The notes beneath the pieces were generated by a model. It was not told where the DNA came from and did not search any database. It saw only the letters and a list, made by a program, of their open reading frames with translations. From an uncultured Oscillospiraceae bacterium (GTDB lineage Bacteria; Bacillota; Clostridia; Oscillospirales; Oscillospiraceae), in assembly GCA_934589225.1 (NCBI GenBank), contig CAKTNS010000001.1, positions 248,001 to 312,000 of the forward strand: DNA of 64,000 nucleotides. Reading direction: 5' to 3'. Below are positions 1 to 7,883 of the stretch, in pieces (within the stretch, counting starts at the first letter, position 1; each line of letters opens with the position of its first letter). The position numbers and the translations under genes were made by a program.

Positions 1-764
1 ATTTGCTTTATTCATGGTGGGCTTCCGGTAACATCGTAAGCTCTTTTGAGGTTCTAATCCGATGCGTCGGATGTACCGTTACCATCGAAAAAGGCAGTGC
101 AAGAGGCTATCTAGCCGGAGTTGGTTTGGTTGGTGATGTTGCTTGGGATGGCAGCGTTTATGTTTACGATGAGTTCAAACCTGTTGATTTTGGCATTATC
201 CGTAAAAAATTTACGAGTTCTGTCAATCCTACGTTCCAAACTCCCGATACTGGCGGCGTTACCCAGAAAAAGAAGAAAATCAATTTCTTCAAAACTGTGC
301 TTAAATCTATTCGAGAGGATATTGTCAATAAAGCACTGCATCGCTTCTCTGTTCTATACAATGATGCGGAAATGGAAAAGGTAGGTATCACTACAGATGG
401 GAATATCTGGAAAAATACCGATACTGCCGTAGATGGCACTGTGACAACCCCGAATTGTACTGTAGGCCGCATTCTCCGCATCACAAGCAACCGAACACCC
501 AACAGCGGTGATGTAACCTATCTAGTTAGCTTCGACAATGGTCTGACATGGTACAGCTACTCATCCAGATGGGTGTTGCACGAGAGCGGATACGGTATGG
601 TCGAGGGTGTGCTGGCTGAAATCCCGGAAAGCGCATGGGCAGACAAGATTCAAGAATTCGGAACGATAAAGGTACAGGCTACACTCCAAAAAGACAGCAC
701 TTTGACCGACATTCAGATATTCACCTACGAAAAGAATGTCATCAAAAAGGAGGATGCAATTTGA
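1..764 (+). CDS. Phage tail-type structural protein, 5' truncated
   Basis: The reading frame is open from the window edge, so the N-terminus is missing; about 253 codons remain. Near its end is a segment of the type VSFDNGLTWYSY, a short beta-strand motif common in phage baseplate and minor tail proteins. The stop (TGA 762-764) overlaps the TTG start of the next gene, so the two are probably translationally coupled. The role is inferred from position ahead of tail genes; no enzymatic motif is visible. Confidence 0.55.
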   Translation, partial: LLYSWWASGNIVSSFEVLIRCVGCTVTIEKGSARGYLAGVGLVGDVAWDGSVYVYDEFKPVDFGIIRKKFTSSVNPTFQTPDTGGVTQKKKKINFFKTVLKSIREDIVNKALHRFSVLYNDAEMEKVGITTDGNIWKNTDTAVDGTVTTPNCTVGRILRITSNRTPNSGDVTYLVSFDNGLTWYSYSSRWVLHESGYGMVEGVLAEIPESAWADKIQEFGTIKVQATLQKDSTLTDIQIFTYEKNVIKKEDAI

Positions 765-2218
765 AAGGCAAAACCAAAATTATTCTGACCAATGTTGAGA
801 CCGGCGAACAGGAAGTCCACGAGGATACAAACCTTATCACCGATGCATTGGACAAAATCATCAACATTGAAATGGCGATGAATCAGGCCCCTAACACCCA
901 TCTGCTCCCCATTGCCACCAAGGCATTGGGGGGCTTGATGCTGTTTGATGGCCCCCTGACGGAAGATCCGAGCAACATTCATTTCCCTGTTGATGCCCAT
1001 CTTGTAGGATATGCCAATCAATCTACGAACACCACCGATAAATACCGGGGGAGCTATAACACCATCGAAAGTGGTAAAACAGATACCGGCTTCGTGTCCG
1101 TGTGGGACTTCGGTACTACTCAGGCAAACGGAACTATCAAAGCCATTGCCCGTACTCATACATGGGGGGGTGCTTGCCCGCTATTTTATTATTTATGCGA
1201 GCATTGTGATTATCCAAATACCGGAGACCCGAGTACAGATACAGGCTGGTCCCCTATCCGTTATGATGGTGAATATCTGTATATGCTCAAGGGCGATTCC
1301 AGCACACATCTAATGCGTCTTGCGCGGGTGCGGATTCCTTGTCTCAGAATGGGGGTTGCAGATTATTCTTATGTTGCGAGAACTTATGAAGTAATCGCCT
1401 CCTGGACAACAGAAGTTTTTTCTTACACTTACTATACCAATGACCGTAGGTATTCATATGATGTGACCATCTATGCCGATAGTCCCAGTATGTATGAGGA
1501 TGGAATGGATGGTAAAATTTACTGTATGTTCCATGGAGTTCCCAGTGGGCGTGATACTGATTATCAGTATGACATGAACTATTTCACAATCCGGTATGAC
1601 GATGAATCGTATGATAAGTCTGAAACCGTTCATGCCAAATTGGGATTAAGCTTCTACGCATACAGTGTAAACAGCAATGCGTTTTATCCTGGACGGAGTT
1701 TTGGTCATGTCCATAACGGACTTTACTATGTCATGGGTGGCAAAAGGAAAACGATTCATATCGTTCCTTTGAATAATCTTGCAGCATTTCGTACAATCCG
1801 TATTTTATCCGATGACGAGCAGGATTACATCTATTCCTTTAACATGATTAGCCCCTGTGCTGGCGGTGTGTATTTTGAGGTGTATCACTATACTACATCA
1901 AGCTATCAATATCGCAATGGATTCTTGTATCCCGATGGGGTGTATATCATTCCAGATGTTTCATATAGCGAAAATAGCCGTGATCGGTACAGCTCGTACA
2001 GGACGCTTGATAGGGATTTAACAGCATGGGGATATCACAGCTACTCACAAGCGTGCCGGGCGTGGGCTGCCAACTACCTAGGGACAATCAACAATCTCGC
2101 AACGGAGATCCAGAAAACCGCAGCGCAAACCATGAAAATAATCTACACGCTTACCGATGTAGATGATTCTGACTCTGACTCTGACTCTGACTCTGAGAAA
2201 GCCCCCAGTTCCAGCTAA
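761..2218 (+). CDS. Phage tail/baseplate-associated protein
   Basis: The TTG start at 761 is chosen over upstream starts because AAGGAGG sits at 747-753 and the start overlaps the previous stop. The 485-residue protein opens with a LTNVETGEQEVHEDTNLIT segment that I recognise from clostridial prophage tail regions. It is rich in Tyr and Ser and predicted mostly beta. The C-terminus ends in an Asp-Ser repeat encoded by tandem hexamers (2165-2194). A tail-fibre or receptor-contact role is inferred from position and composition. Confidence 0.6.
   Translation: MKGKTKIILTNVETGEQEVHEDTNLITDALDKIINIEMAMNQAPNTHLLPIATKALGGLMLFDGPLTEDPSNIHFPVDAHLVGYANQSTNTTDKYRGSYNTIESGKTDTGFVSVWDFGTTQANGTIKAIARTHTWGGACPLFYYLCEHCDYPNTGDPSTDTGWSPIRYDGEYLYMLKGDSSTHLMRLARVRIPCLRMGVADYSYVARTYEVIASWTTEVFSYTYYTNDRRYSYDVTIYADSPSMYEDGMDGKIYCMFHGVPSGRDTDYQYDMNYFTIRYDDESYDKSETVHAKLGLSFYAYSVNSNAFYPGRSFGHVHNGLYYVMGGKRKTIHIVPLNNLAAFRTIRILSDDEQDYIYSFNMISPCAGGVYFEVYHYTTSSYQYRNGFLYPDGVYIIPDVSYSENSRDRYSSYRTLDRDLTAWGYHSYSQACRAWAANYLGTINNLATEIQKTAAQTMKIIYTLTDVDDSDSDSDSDSEKAPSSS
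2165..2194 (+). repeat. Tandem GA(T/C)TCT hexamer repeat, five units
   Basis: Five consecutive hexamers (one GATTCT then four GACTCT) encode an alternating Asp-Ser tail close to the end of the tail gene at 761-2218. Unit length is a multiple of three, so copy-number change would alter tail length without a frameshift. Confidence 0.85.
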
Positions 2219-2233
2219 GGAGCGTGATGCCTA

Positions 2234-2602
2234 ATGTCGAATCCGTATCGGTACAAGATTAACTATCAAGGTAGTTCAAAGGTTATACGCCGGATTGTGG
2301 ACAAGCTCAACAATCTTGCGCTGTTGGGCGTTACGCATGAGGAGGCTTTCTATGGTGACTGGGGCAATGATGCCTACCAGCATAGTAAAATGCAGTCCGG
2401 CAATCCCCATAAAGTAACGCTTGAAGATTTAGGCATCGATGATCTTCCCCGGCGAGTTCAAATGCTTTTGGAGGCGTTAGGCGGTGCATCATACTGGGGG
2501 TCACATGATATTGCGGACGACGGCGAGGATATTTGTATCATTGACCATGATGGAAACTATCTCATGCTGTTATCCGCAGAAAATCTTCTTGCATGGCATT
2601 GA
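2234..2602 (+). CDS. Phage tail-region protein of unknown function
   Basis: 122 residues; AAGGAG lies 10 to 15 bases before the ATG at 2234. It carries the segment HSKMQSGNPHKVTLEDLGI (about residues 50-68), a pattern (H..GNPHKVT..D.G) seen at the ends of phage tail-fibre and baseplate modules. It sits in the same tight gene string as its neighbours. The function is not known; a tail-fibre attachment or connector role is a guess. Confidence 0.6.
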   Translation: MSNPYRYKINYQGSSKVIRRIVDKLNNLALLGVTHEEAFYGDWGNDAYQHSKMQSGNPHKVTLEDLGIDDLPRRVQMLLEALGGASYWGSHDIADDGEDICIIDHDGNYLMLLSAENLLAWH

Positions 2603-2616
2603 TTGGAGGTATTAAT

Positions 2617-3204
2617 ATGGCAACTCGTGCATCAGAAAGAGGTTCTGGTGTTAAATACATCTCAGACCTCCCAACCGTTGATTCACTCAATGACCGCGAT
2701 GTATTTGTAATTGATGACGGAAACCACAACTACAATATCACTTGGGCGACGCTCAAAGCTCTTGTTGGGACGATTAGCAGCGTTTCGGCGGCAGATAATG
2801 GTTCAATTACCTTTATCCTTTCAAACGGTATTGAGCTATCCGTGACCCCACATGACCCCGATAAGCAGGATACACTGACTTTTGACGATATTCCTACCGC
2901 AAAAAGCAAAAATCCGGTCACATCGAACGGTATCTTCGAAGCCCTCAAAGACAAGCTAGACTCTCAGGATTACAGCATATTCAAAGGAGCTACACAGAAC
3001 GGCGCAGGAGAAAGAGGCATCGTTCCGGCCCCTGCCGGAGTAAGTGAATATCTTTCTTCTGACGGCGTTTGGACTGCCCCGGACAGAGAGCCGAAAGTGA
3101 ATAGCCAGAAGCTCATCACCTCCGGTGCAGTTTTTGATGCCCTAAAGAGGCTTAAAACCGGTTCTGCCGTAACGGGCAGAACTCTTTCCCTTAATATCCA
3201 ATAA
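2617..3204 (+). CDS. Phage tail-region protein of unknown function
   Basis: ATG 2617 is used because GGAGG at 2604-2609 precedes it; an earlier in-frame start at 2593 overlaps the upstream gene and lacks a site. 195 residues, soluble, with two similar segments (around VTSNGIFEALKDKL and ITSGAVFDALKRL), so it contains an internal duplication. Such modules occur in phage tail-fibre stalks. No catalytic motif is seen. Confidence 0.6.
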   Translation: MATRASERGSGVKYISDLPTVDSLNDRDVFVIDDGNHNYNITWATLKALVGTISSVSAADNGSITFILSNGIELSVTPHDPDKQDTLTFDDIPTAKSKNPVTSNGIFEALKDKLDSQDYSIFKGATQNGAGERGIVPAPAGVSEYLSSDGVWTAPDREPKVNSQKLITSGAVFDALKRLKTGSAVTGRTLSLNIQ

Positions 3205-3225
3205 ATCAAGAAAGGAGGCCCTAAA

Positions 3226-3456
3226 ATGACTGCTGTAAGTGTAAGTGTTAAAGGAACCAAGCCCTCCGGTGCTCGTGTGGTTGAGGCGGTTATCGTGTCT
3301 GATACCGCTCCCACGGCACTCCCGGCTACAGGATCTGATATTGTGGGTCTTAGACCCACAGACACCTTTGCACCTTTTTCTTTGCTCTATGTCACTGGTG
3401 ATGCTGAGAATAAGGTATACATCGCCAACGAGCAAGGCGTATTCATTCCGCAGTAA
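3226..3456 (+). CDS. Small phage tail-region protein
   Basis: 76 residues after a strong AAAGGAGG site. Predicted beta-rich (VSVSVKGTKPSGARVVEAVIVSD at the start; ends in KVYIANEQGVFIPQ). It lies between the duplicated-segment protein and the DGR target gene in an unbroken operon. No family was recognised; probably a small structural component. Confidence 0.55.
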   Translation: MTAVSVSVKGTKPSGARVVEAVIVSDTAPTALPATGSDIVGLRPTDTFAPFSLLYVTGDAENKVYIANEQGVFIPQ

Positions 3457-3473
3457 GAAAAGGAGGCATTCAC

Positions 3474-3734
3474 ATGAACCCTTTACAGCTTGTGCTTGTG
3501 TTCTACCAGCTCGCACAGCAAAAGGCAAAAGCGTATACAGATGACATCGCTAAAAACGCCGAAAGTACAGCCAACAAGATCAAATCTCTTGATGACTGGA
3601 TTATTGGGAAAAAGCCAGATGCATATCCCAGCGCAGATGCAGTCACCGTCGCGCTCGAAAAAATCAAACCCGATGAAATCAGTACCAGTACATCTGGCAA
3701 AACGCTGATTATCAATATCAAGGAGGTAAGCTAA
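3474..3734 (+). CDS. Small helical phage tail-region protein
   Basis: 86 residues with AAAGGAGG before ATG 3474. The N-terminal half is helical (QLAQQKAKAYTDDIAKNAES). The C-terminal half repeats a motif seen in the gene at 2617 (PSADAVTVALEKI followed by SGKTLIINI). This shared motif suggests a common ancestry for these small tail proteins. It ends one base before the DGR target gene starts. Function unknown. Confidence 0.55.
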   Translation: MNPLQLVLVFYQLAQQKAKAYTDDIAKNAESTANKIKSLDDWIIGKKPDAYPSADAVTVALEKIKPDEISTSTSGKTLIINIKEVS

Positions 3735-3735
3735 A

Positions 3736-4806
3736 ATGGGAGATTACATTGATTCTATCAATGGCGGAGATGGCAAAAAATACAGCTTCCTGCCTACCGA
3801 AAATTACCCCGGAGAGGATCTGTCCACCGTATTCGCCGATGAAATCAAAAGCTACACAGATGCATGGGCATGGATCCGTGCCAGAATCAAGGCTGGAAAT
3901 TATGATGGAATCCATGTCAATGACTACATTGCTTTCAAAACCACGAACAATGTAAACCTCAATGCCCGGGTCGCTGGTATTGATCCGTACTATAACTATG
4001 GAGACAGTGCTGTTGGACATCACATTGATTTCATCACCGAAGAACTGTGGCCCACCCTGCACCCGGCGAACCCCGTAAATTATAACAATGGTCTGATTCC
4101 CACCGAAAACATCACATCTGATGGAAACAAGACTGCCTATGTGCTGACTAAGCCTATGTACAGTGTGGCAAAAGTCACTCTGGGCGGCACGGATCTTTCT
4201 GGGTGGACTTATGATAAGAATACTTATACCCTGACCTTTGCATCTGCTCCCGCTGCGGGAGCAATGATTGTTACTGGAGATGGGTCCGAATATCCGTGGT
4301 TGGCAAGTGATCTGTATCTGTGGCTTAACTCTAAAGCCGGTCATGTCGCCAATGCCACTGGTGCGAACCCTGCTATCAAACAGGTCGATTATACCGGTGA
4401 TGGGGTATACCACTTCCTACCTGATGCATTGAAATCGGTCATCATCGAGAAGCGTTTTCTCTTGGATAAACGATACTCTGCATCCGGTGTGCTGTCCTCC
4501 GACAACAGCTGGGGCTGGACTAATATCGGCAAGCTGTGGCTTCCCACTGAGGCTGAGGTGTATGGCATGCCTGTTTGGGGTGGTACGGGTTGGTCCACTG
4601 GTGGGTCTGCCTTGCAGTACCCCATTTTTGCGGGTAACATGCGCCGAGCCAAAAAACGTAACGGGGGCCGCAACTACTGGTGGCTGTTGACACCGATCAG
4701 CGGTTCTACCGCGTACTGGTGCAGTGTGGCCAGCGACGGTAACGCCGACGACAGCGTTGCGTCGACCGACTGGATCGGCGCGCCCGTCTGCTTCCGTATC
4801 GGCTAA
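3736..4806 (+). CDS. DGR variable protein 1 (tail-type, C-type-lectin-like C-terminus)
   Basis: 356 residues; AAGGAGG at 3721-3727 precedes ATG 3736. The last ~110 residues look like the DUF6273/C-type-lectin-like fold used by DGR targets: WLPTEAEVYG, WWLLTP, then a fixed WIGAPVCFRIG end. Codons 311 to 355 are VR1. Compared with the template, 12 of 14 template Asn codons have become Tyr, Ile, Ser, Ala, Asp, Val or Thr, while the scaffold residues are unchanged. By analogy with Bordetella phage Mtd this is the likely receptor-binding tip. The N-terminal part is phage-specific. Gene order here is the same as mtd-avd-TR-RT. Confidence 0.88.
   Translation: MGDYIDSINGGDGKKYSFLPTENYPGEDLSTVFADEIKSYTDAWAWIRARIKAGNYDGIHVNDYIAFKTTNNVNLNARVAGIDPYYNYGDSAVGHHIDFITEELWPTLHPANPVNYNNGLIPTENITSDGNKTAYVLTKPMYSVAKVTLGGTDLSGWTYDKNTYTLTFASAPAAGAMIVTGDGSEYPWLASDLYLWLNSKAGHVANATGANPAIKQVDYTGDGVYHFLPDALKSVIIEKRFLLDKRYSASGVLSSDNSWGWTNIGKLWLPTEAEVYGMPVWGGTGWSTGGSALQYPIFAGNMRRAKKRNGGRNYWWLLTPISGSTAYWCSVASDGNADDSVASTDWIGAPVCFRIG
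4665..4799 (+). repeat. DGR variable repeat VR1
   Basis: Aligns without gaps to TR 5339-5473 (constant offset 674). I count 15 mismatches over 135 bases and every one is at an adenine of TR; the 99 non-adenine positions are identical. The substitutions include A to G, A to T and A to C. The invariant 20-base end (4771-4790) is GC-rich and is the presumed initiation-of-mutagenic-homing site. Confidence 0.95.
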
Positions 4807-4821
4807 TCTATATTTATAATC

Positions 4822-4842
4822 CCGCGCCCCTTGTGGGCGCGG
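4822..4842 (+). promoter_or_regulatory. Hairpin downstream of VR1 (probable DGR target-recognition element)
   Basis: Perfect 8-bp stem CCGCGCCC/GGGCGCGG with a five-base CTTGT loop, beginning 22 bases after the VR1 end. No T-run follows, so it does not look like an intrinsic terminator. The same stem and loop occur after VR2 but not after TR. In Bordetella phage a short GC-rich hairpin after VR is needed for target recognition; the role here is inferred from that. Confidence 0.75.
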
Positions 4843-4859
4843 TAAGGAGAGAATAAGCA

Positions 4860-5312
4860 TTGAGTAATGTACTTGCACGGATGCGTGGTGTTTCCGAGAT
4901 GGAATTTTACCATGTCGCCAATGATCTAAATACCGAATTAACCACTTTCCTTATGAGCGAAAGGAATATTCCGAAGAAGTGGCGGGCGGTTTACTGCTAT
5001 CCCGTGTTGCTTCTCATGGAAAATCTTTTCGAGAGCATGGAATCGGCGAATAGGATTTGGCCCCATTCCGATGCGGAAGTCATTGAACGAAAGAGGCTCC
5101 AAAGCCAGTGTATCGAATGCTGCGACAAAATCTACAGCAAGCTCCAGCGGGCAATGCGTGTCGTATGGTGGCAAAAGTTACACATGGATGAAACAAGCCC
5201 CGAGCGATGCCGAATCGAATACCATCTATCTGCAATCGGTGAAATGCTAGAACGAGAAGAATCCCTCCTGATCGGATGGCGAAAGAGTACGAAACTCATT
5301 CCCTCAAAATGA
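4860..5312 (+). CDS. avd: Avd-like DGR accessory protein
   Basis: TTG start at 4860 with AAGGAG at 4844-4849. 150 residues, almost wholly helical and basic, with spacing that fits a four-helix bundle (helices near residues 12-35, 40-65, 70-105, 115-145). Position between VR1 and TR is that of avd in the Bordetella phage cassette. Avd proteins form a pentameric barrel that binds RT and template RNA and is essential for mutagenic cDNA synthesis. No direct sequence signature was checked; the call rests on position, size and fold pattern. Confidence 0.75.
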   Translation: MSNVLARMRGVSEMEFYHVANDLNTELTTFLMSERNIPKKWRAVYCYPVLLLMENLFESMESANRIWPHSDAEVIERKRLQSQCIECCDKIYSKLQRAMRVVWWQKLHMDETSPERCRIEYHLSAIGEMLEREESLLIGWRKSTKLIPSK

Positions 5313-5338
5313 TTTCCATGGGTTATGTTCTGTTTATT

Positions 5339-5473
5339 GGGCCGCAACAACTGGTGGCTGTTGACACCGAACAGCGGTTCTACCGCGAACTGGTGCAATG
5401 TGAACAACAACGGTAACGCCAACAACAACAATGCGTCGAACGACTGGATCGGCGCGCCCGTCTGATTCCGTAT
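5339..5473 (+). repeat. DGR template repeat TR
   Basis: Invariant donor for VR1 and VR2. It holds 36 adenines in 135 bases. Read in the VR1 frame it contains 14 AAY (Asn) codons, including two runs of three and four. In that frame it would also contain a TGA at 5463-5465, where both VRs have TGC. It lies 26 bases after the avd-like gene and 254 bases before the RT start. Confidence 0.95.
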
Positions 5474-5727
5474 GCAAACCGACTGATTCCAAAAGCAATC
5501 CCCTCTATGGCTCGTATGTAGTAGACTTAGGTCGAAATCAATGCCTACCCTCGGTTTTATGGAAGGAGAGCATGACCCTCCCGAAAGGGTAAATATATGT
5601 ACGCTAGGTCAGATGGCGTATTCTTGACGCAGTTAGCCGGACGCTTCTTGCATGGTCGGGGATGGCGATGAGCTGAGGAATCCAGCGAGTACCTGATTTC
5701 ATGGCTATTACTGCAAAGGAGTATACA
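5339..5727 (+). ncRNA. Predicted DGR template RNA (TR plus 3' spacer)
   Basis: The 254 bases from the end of TR to the RT start contain no convincing gene. They include short hairpins such as ACCCT/AGGGT at about 5576-5591. In the Bordetella cassette the transcript covering TR and its downstream spacer is bound by RT-Avd and primes cDNA synthesis. This equivalent region is inferred to serve the same purpose; transcript ends are unknown. Confidence 0.5.
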
Positions 5728-6957
5728 ATGCGCCCCTACAATAACACTCCGCAGGACATAAATATGACAAGTAAAGAAAGACACGAAGCTAGATACCACC
5801 GTAGAAAAGCTGCACGAGAAGCAAAGCGACGGGCATATCTTGACCAATATGATGACTTTAACCGGATCGCTAATATCCCCGCCCTGTTACGGGCAAATTG
5901 GGACTCCCGGAAAGGCGTAATGTTTAAAGCCAGCGTCCTACGCTACAATATGTACGCTTATCGCAACGCTTCACGGCAGGTCAAAAACTTAAAAGCTGGT
6001 AAAGATGTACGACAAGGATTCTATTCATTTCAAGTCGTGGAGCGCGGCAAAACCCGTGATATCCACAGCATTCATTATTCTGAGCGGGTGATTCGTCGGG
6101 CTGTTTGTATTAACGCACTCGTTCCCATTCTATCCCACAATCTGATTTATGACAACGGTGCAAGCCTAAAAGGTCGAGGCGTAAGTCATCACGCCCGTCG
6201 CTGTGAGGCACACCTACACCGATTCTACCGGGAAAACGGTGGGAACAACGGTTACGCTATCTGTGTTGACTTCACTTCCTATTTCAAAAATATTCTTCAT
6301 GAGCCACTATATCGGAATCTGGATCGATATGTTTTGGACCCGGAATTGAATGCACTGGAAAAACGATTTATAGCGGCTCCCGATGATTTTGAGCGTCCAC
6401 CAGAAGAGCATGGTCGTGGGTTGTATATTGGCCCAGAAGATAGCCAGATACTCGCTGTTTCTTACCCAAACTCTATCGATCATAAAATCAAAGACCAATG
6501 GAGAGTTAAGCAGTACGCCCGATATAATGATGATTCATATCTGCTTGTAAAGGATCTCCCAACAGCTAAAATGCTGCTGGGTTTTCTTTTTGCGGAGTAT
6601 GATCAACTTGGGATTATCCCCAATAAAAAGAAAACCCAAATCGTAAAGCTGAGTAACGGATTCTCTTTTCTGAAAACCCGTTATTTCCTTTTGCCGTCAG
6701 GGAAAGTCGTTCGCAAGCCAGATCATAAAAGCATCGTCCGTACTCGCCGGCGAGTAAAGAAACATCATGCGATGGTTATGGCTGGCGTGATGACAGAGGA
6801 GCAAGCTACACAGTCTTATATGTCGGCCCGATCTGCGATATTAACCAGAGATGCGTATCGGTCCGTACATAGTATCGACCAATTATTCTATAAGCTCTAC
6901 GGCACTACCCCGTGGAAGAAAGTAAAACGGAGGAAATATCATGGAAGAAAAAACTGA
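5728..6957 (+). CDS. DGR reverse transcriptase
   Basis: ATG 5728 is chosen because AAAGGAG lies at 5715-5721; an in-frame ATG at 5701 has no site. 409 residues. Motif A Asp is at residue 181 (CVDFTSYF). Motif 4 reads IGPEDSQ (234-240), the DGR-specific (I/V/L)GxxxSQ form instead of the retroviral QGxxxSP. The catalytic box is YNDD (266-269), with Asn at the variable x position. The basic N-terminus (HEARYHRRKAAREAKRR) suits RNA binding. It copies TR RNA with adenine-specific errors. The last codons overlap the next gene by 17 bases. Confidence 0.93.
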   Translation: MRPYNNTPQDINMTSKERHEARYHRRKAAREAKRRAYLDQYDDFNRIANIPALLRANWDSRKGVMFKASVLRYNMYAYRNASRQVKNLKAGKDVRQGFYSFQVVERGKTRDIHSIHYSERVIRRAVCINALVPILSHNLIYDNGASLKGRGVSHHARRCEAHLHRFYRENGGNNGYAICVDFTSYFKNILHEPLYRNLDRYVLDPELNALEKRFIAAPDDFERPPEEHGRGLYIGPEDSQILAVSYPNSIDHKIKDQWRVKQYARYNDDSYLLVKDLPTAKMLLGFLFAEYDQLGIIPNKKKTQIVKLSNGFSFLKTRYFLLPSGKVVRKPDHKSIVRTRRRVKKHHAMVMAGVMTEEQATQSYMSARSAILTRDAYRSVHSIDQLFYKLYGTTPWKKVKRRKYHGRKN

Positions 6958-7216
6958 AAAATACGAAGCGATCCAAGGTGAAATCACAGCACTCAAAAGC
7001 CTGTTGGACGACTCCGATTACAAGGCAAACAAGCTAATTGAGAGCCTTGTAGCAACCATGCAGGGTGCTACAGCCGTCAATTTTATTTCCCGGTTTGTGT
7101 CCTGGCTAACAGATGCTACAAAGGAATTCGGGGATGTGATGGCATCTCGTGCCATGTGGCGGGCGAAGATCAACGAACTTGAGATGGACTTAGAAAACCT
7201 GTACGCAGAAAAATAA
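6941..7216 (+). CDS. Small phage protein with coiled-coil ends
   Basis: 91 residues, starting inside the RT gene after a GGAGG site. Helical charged ends flank a more hydrophobic centre (ATAVNFISRFVSWLTDATKEF). It is co-translated with the RT and precedes the lysis module. No family recognised. It could be a lysis-module or tail-assembly accessory rather than a DGR part. Confidence 0.55.
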   Translation: MEEKTEKYEAIQGEITALKSLLDDSDYKANKLIESLVATMQGATAVNFISRFVSWLTDATKEFGDVMASRAMWRAKINELEMDLENLYAEK

Positions 7217-7287
7217 GCAGTCACCCTGAATATATTTGGGCAGAAACTCAAATGTGTTTTCATTTTACAGAAAGGGGGTGACTACCC

Positions 7288-7593
7288 ATGAATCTTCTCA
7301 ATACAGTCGCTGATTATGCAAAAGCGATCAGCGCAATTTTGACATTTGCATTCATTTTCATTAGGCCGTTTCGGGAATGGCTTTTTGGGCTGAATGCGAT
7401 TCAGGACGGTCAAAAGTGTCTTTTACGTGCGGAAATGCTTCATATCTACTACGAATACAAAGACAGCAAAAAAATCCGTCAGTATGAATACGAGAATTTC
7501 ATATATCTGTACAAAGCATACATAGCGCTGAAAGGAAATTCATTCATCGATAAAATCAAAGCGGAAGTTGATAAATGGGAGGTTGTCACTTGA
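7288..7593 (+). CDS. Small phage membrane protein (holin-like)
   Basis: 101 residues after AAAGGGGGTG. One strong hydrophobic segment near residues 12-30 (KAISAILTFAFIFIRPF) is followed by a charged soluble tail. Location just before the endolysin suggests a lysis role such as holin or holin partner. Its TGA stop overlaps the TTG start of the next gene. Confidence 0.55.
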   Translation: MNLLNTVADYAKAISAILTFAFIFIRPFREWLFGLNAIQDGQKCLLRAEMLHIYYEYKDSKKIRQYEYENFIYLYKAYIALKGNSFIDKIKAEVDKWEVVT

Positions 7594-7883
7594 AAACCCA
7601 AAAGAAAATGGGGACGATGGACAAAATCCTAATCATCGTAGCGGGGTTACTTTTTGTATTCACCGTTACGATGATTATTATTTTTTGCCGCTTCGGATTT
7701 ATCCCCGATACCCTCTGCACTTGCGTTTATTCCGTGCTTGGCTCGGAATGTGGCGCAATGGCATGGATCAAAACAACAAAAGAACGAAACCAGATCCGAA
7801 AGTGGGAGCTGGAAGACCGTAAGACGGCTCAAAAGGAGAATGGAATCAATGCCGAACAAAGTATTTATCCCCCGGCTGAGTAA
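7590..7883 (+). CDS. Small phage membrane protein in lysis module
   Basis: Starts at TTG 7590, overlapping the previous stop, with GGGAGG at 7577-7582; 97 residues. A strong transmembrane helix (ILIIVAGLLFVFTVTMIIIF, about 9-28) is followed by a second weaker hydrophobic stretch and a charged tail. This pattern is common next to lysins in clostridial prophages. Exact role unknown. It overlaps the endolysin gene by 35 bases. Confidence 0.55.
   Translation: MKTQKKMGTMDKILIIVAGLLFVFTVTMIIIFCRFGFIPDTLCTCVYSVLGSECGAMAWIKTTKERNQIRKWELEDRKTAQKENGINAEQSIYPPAE

Noticed and set aside
4822..4842. Hairpin after VR1 as an intrinsic terminator
   Set aside because: No T-run follows, the avd-like gene begins 18 bases later in the same direction, and the same stem-loop recurs after VR2 only. 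A DGR role fits better.
5701..5727. RT start at the ATG 5701
   Set aside because: No ribosome site lies before it, while AAAGGAG is correctly spaced for ATG 5728.
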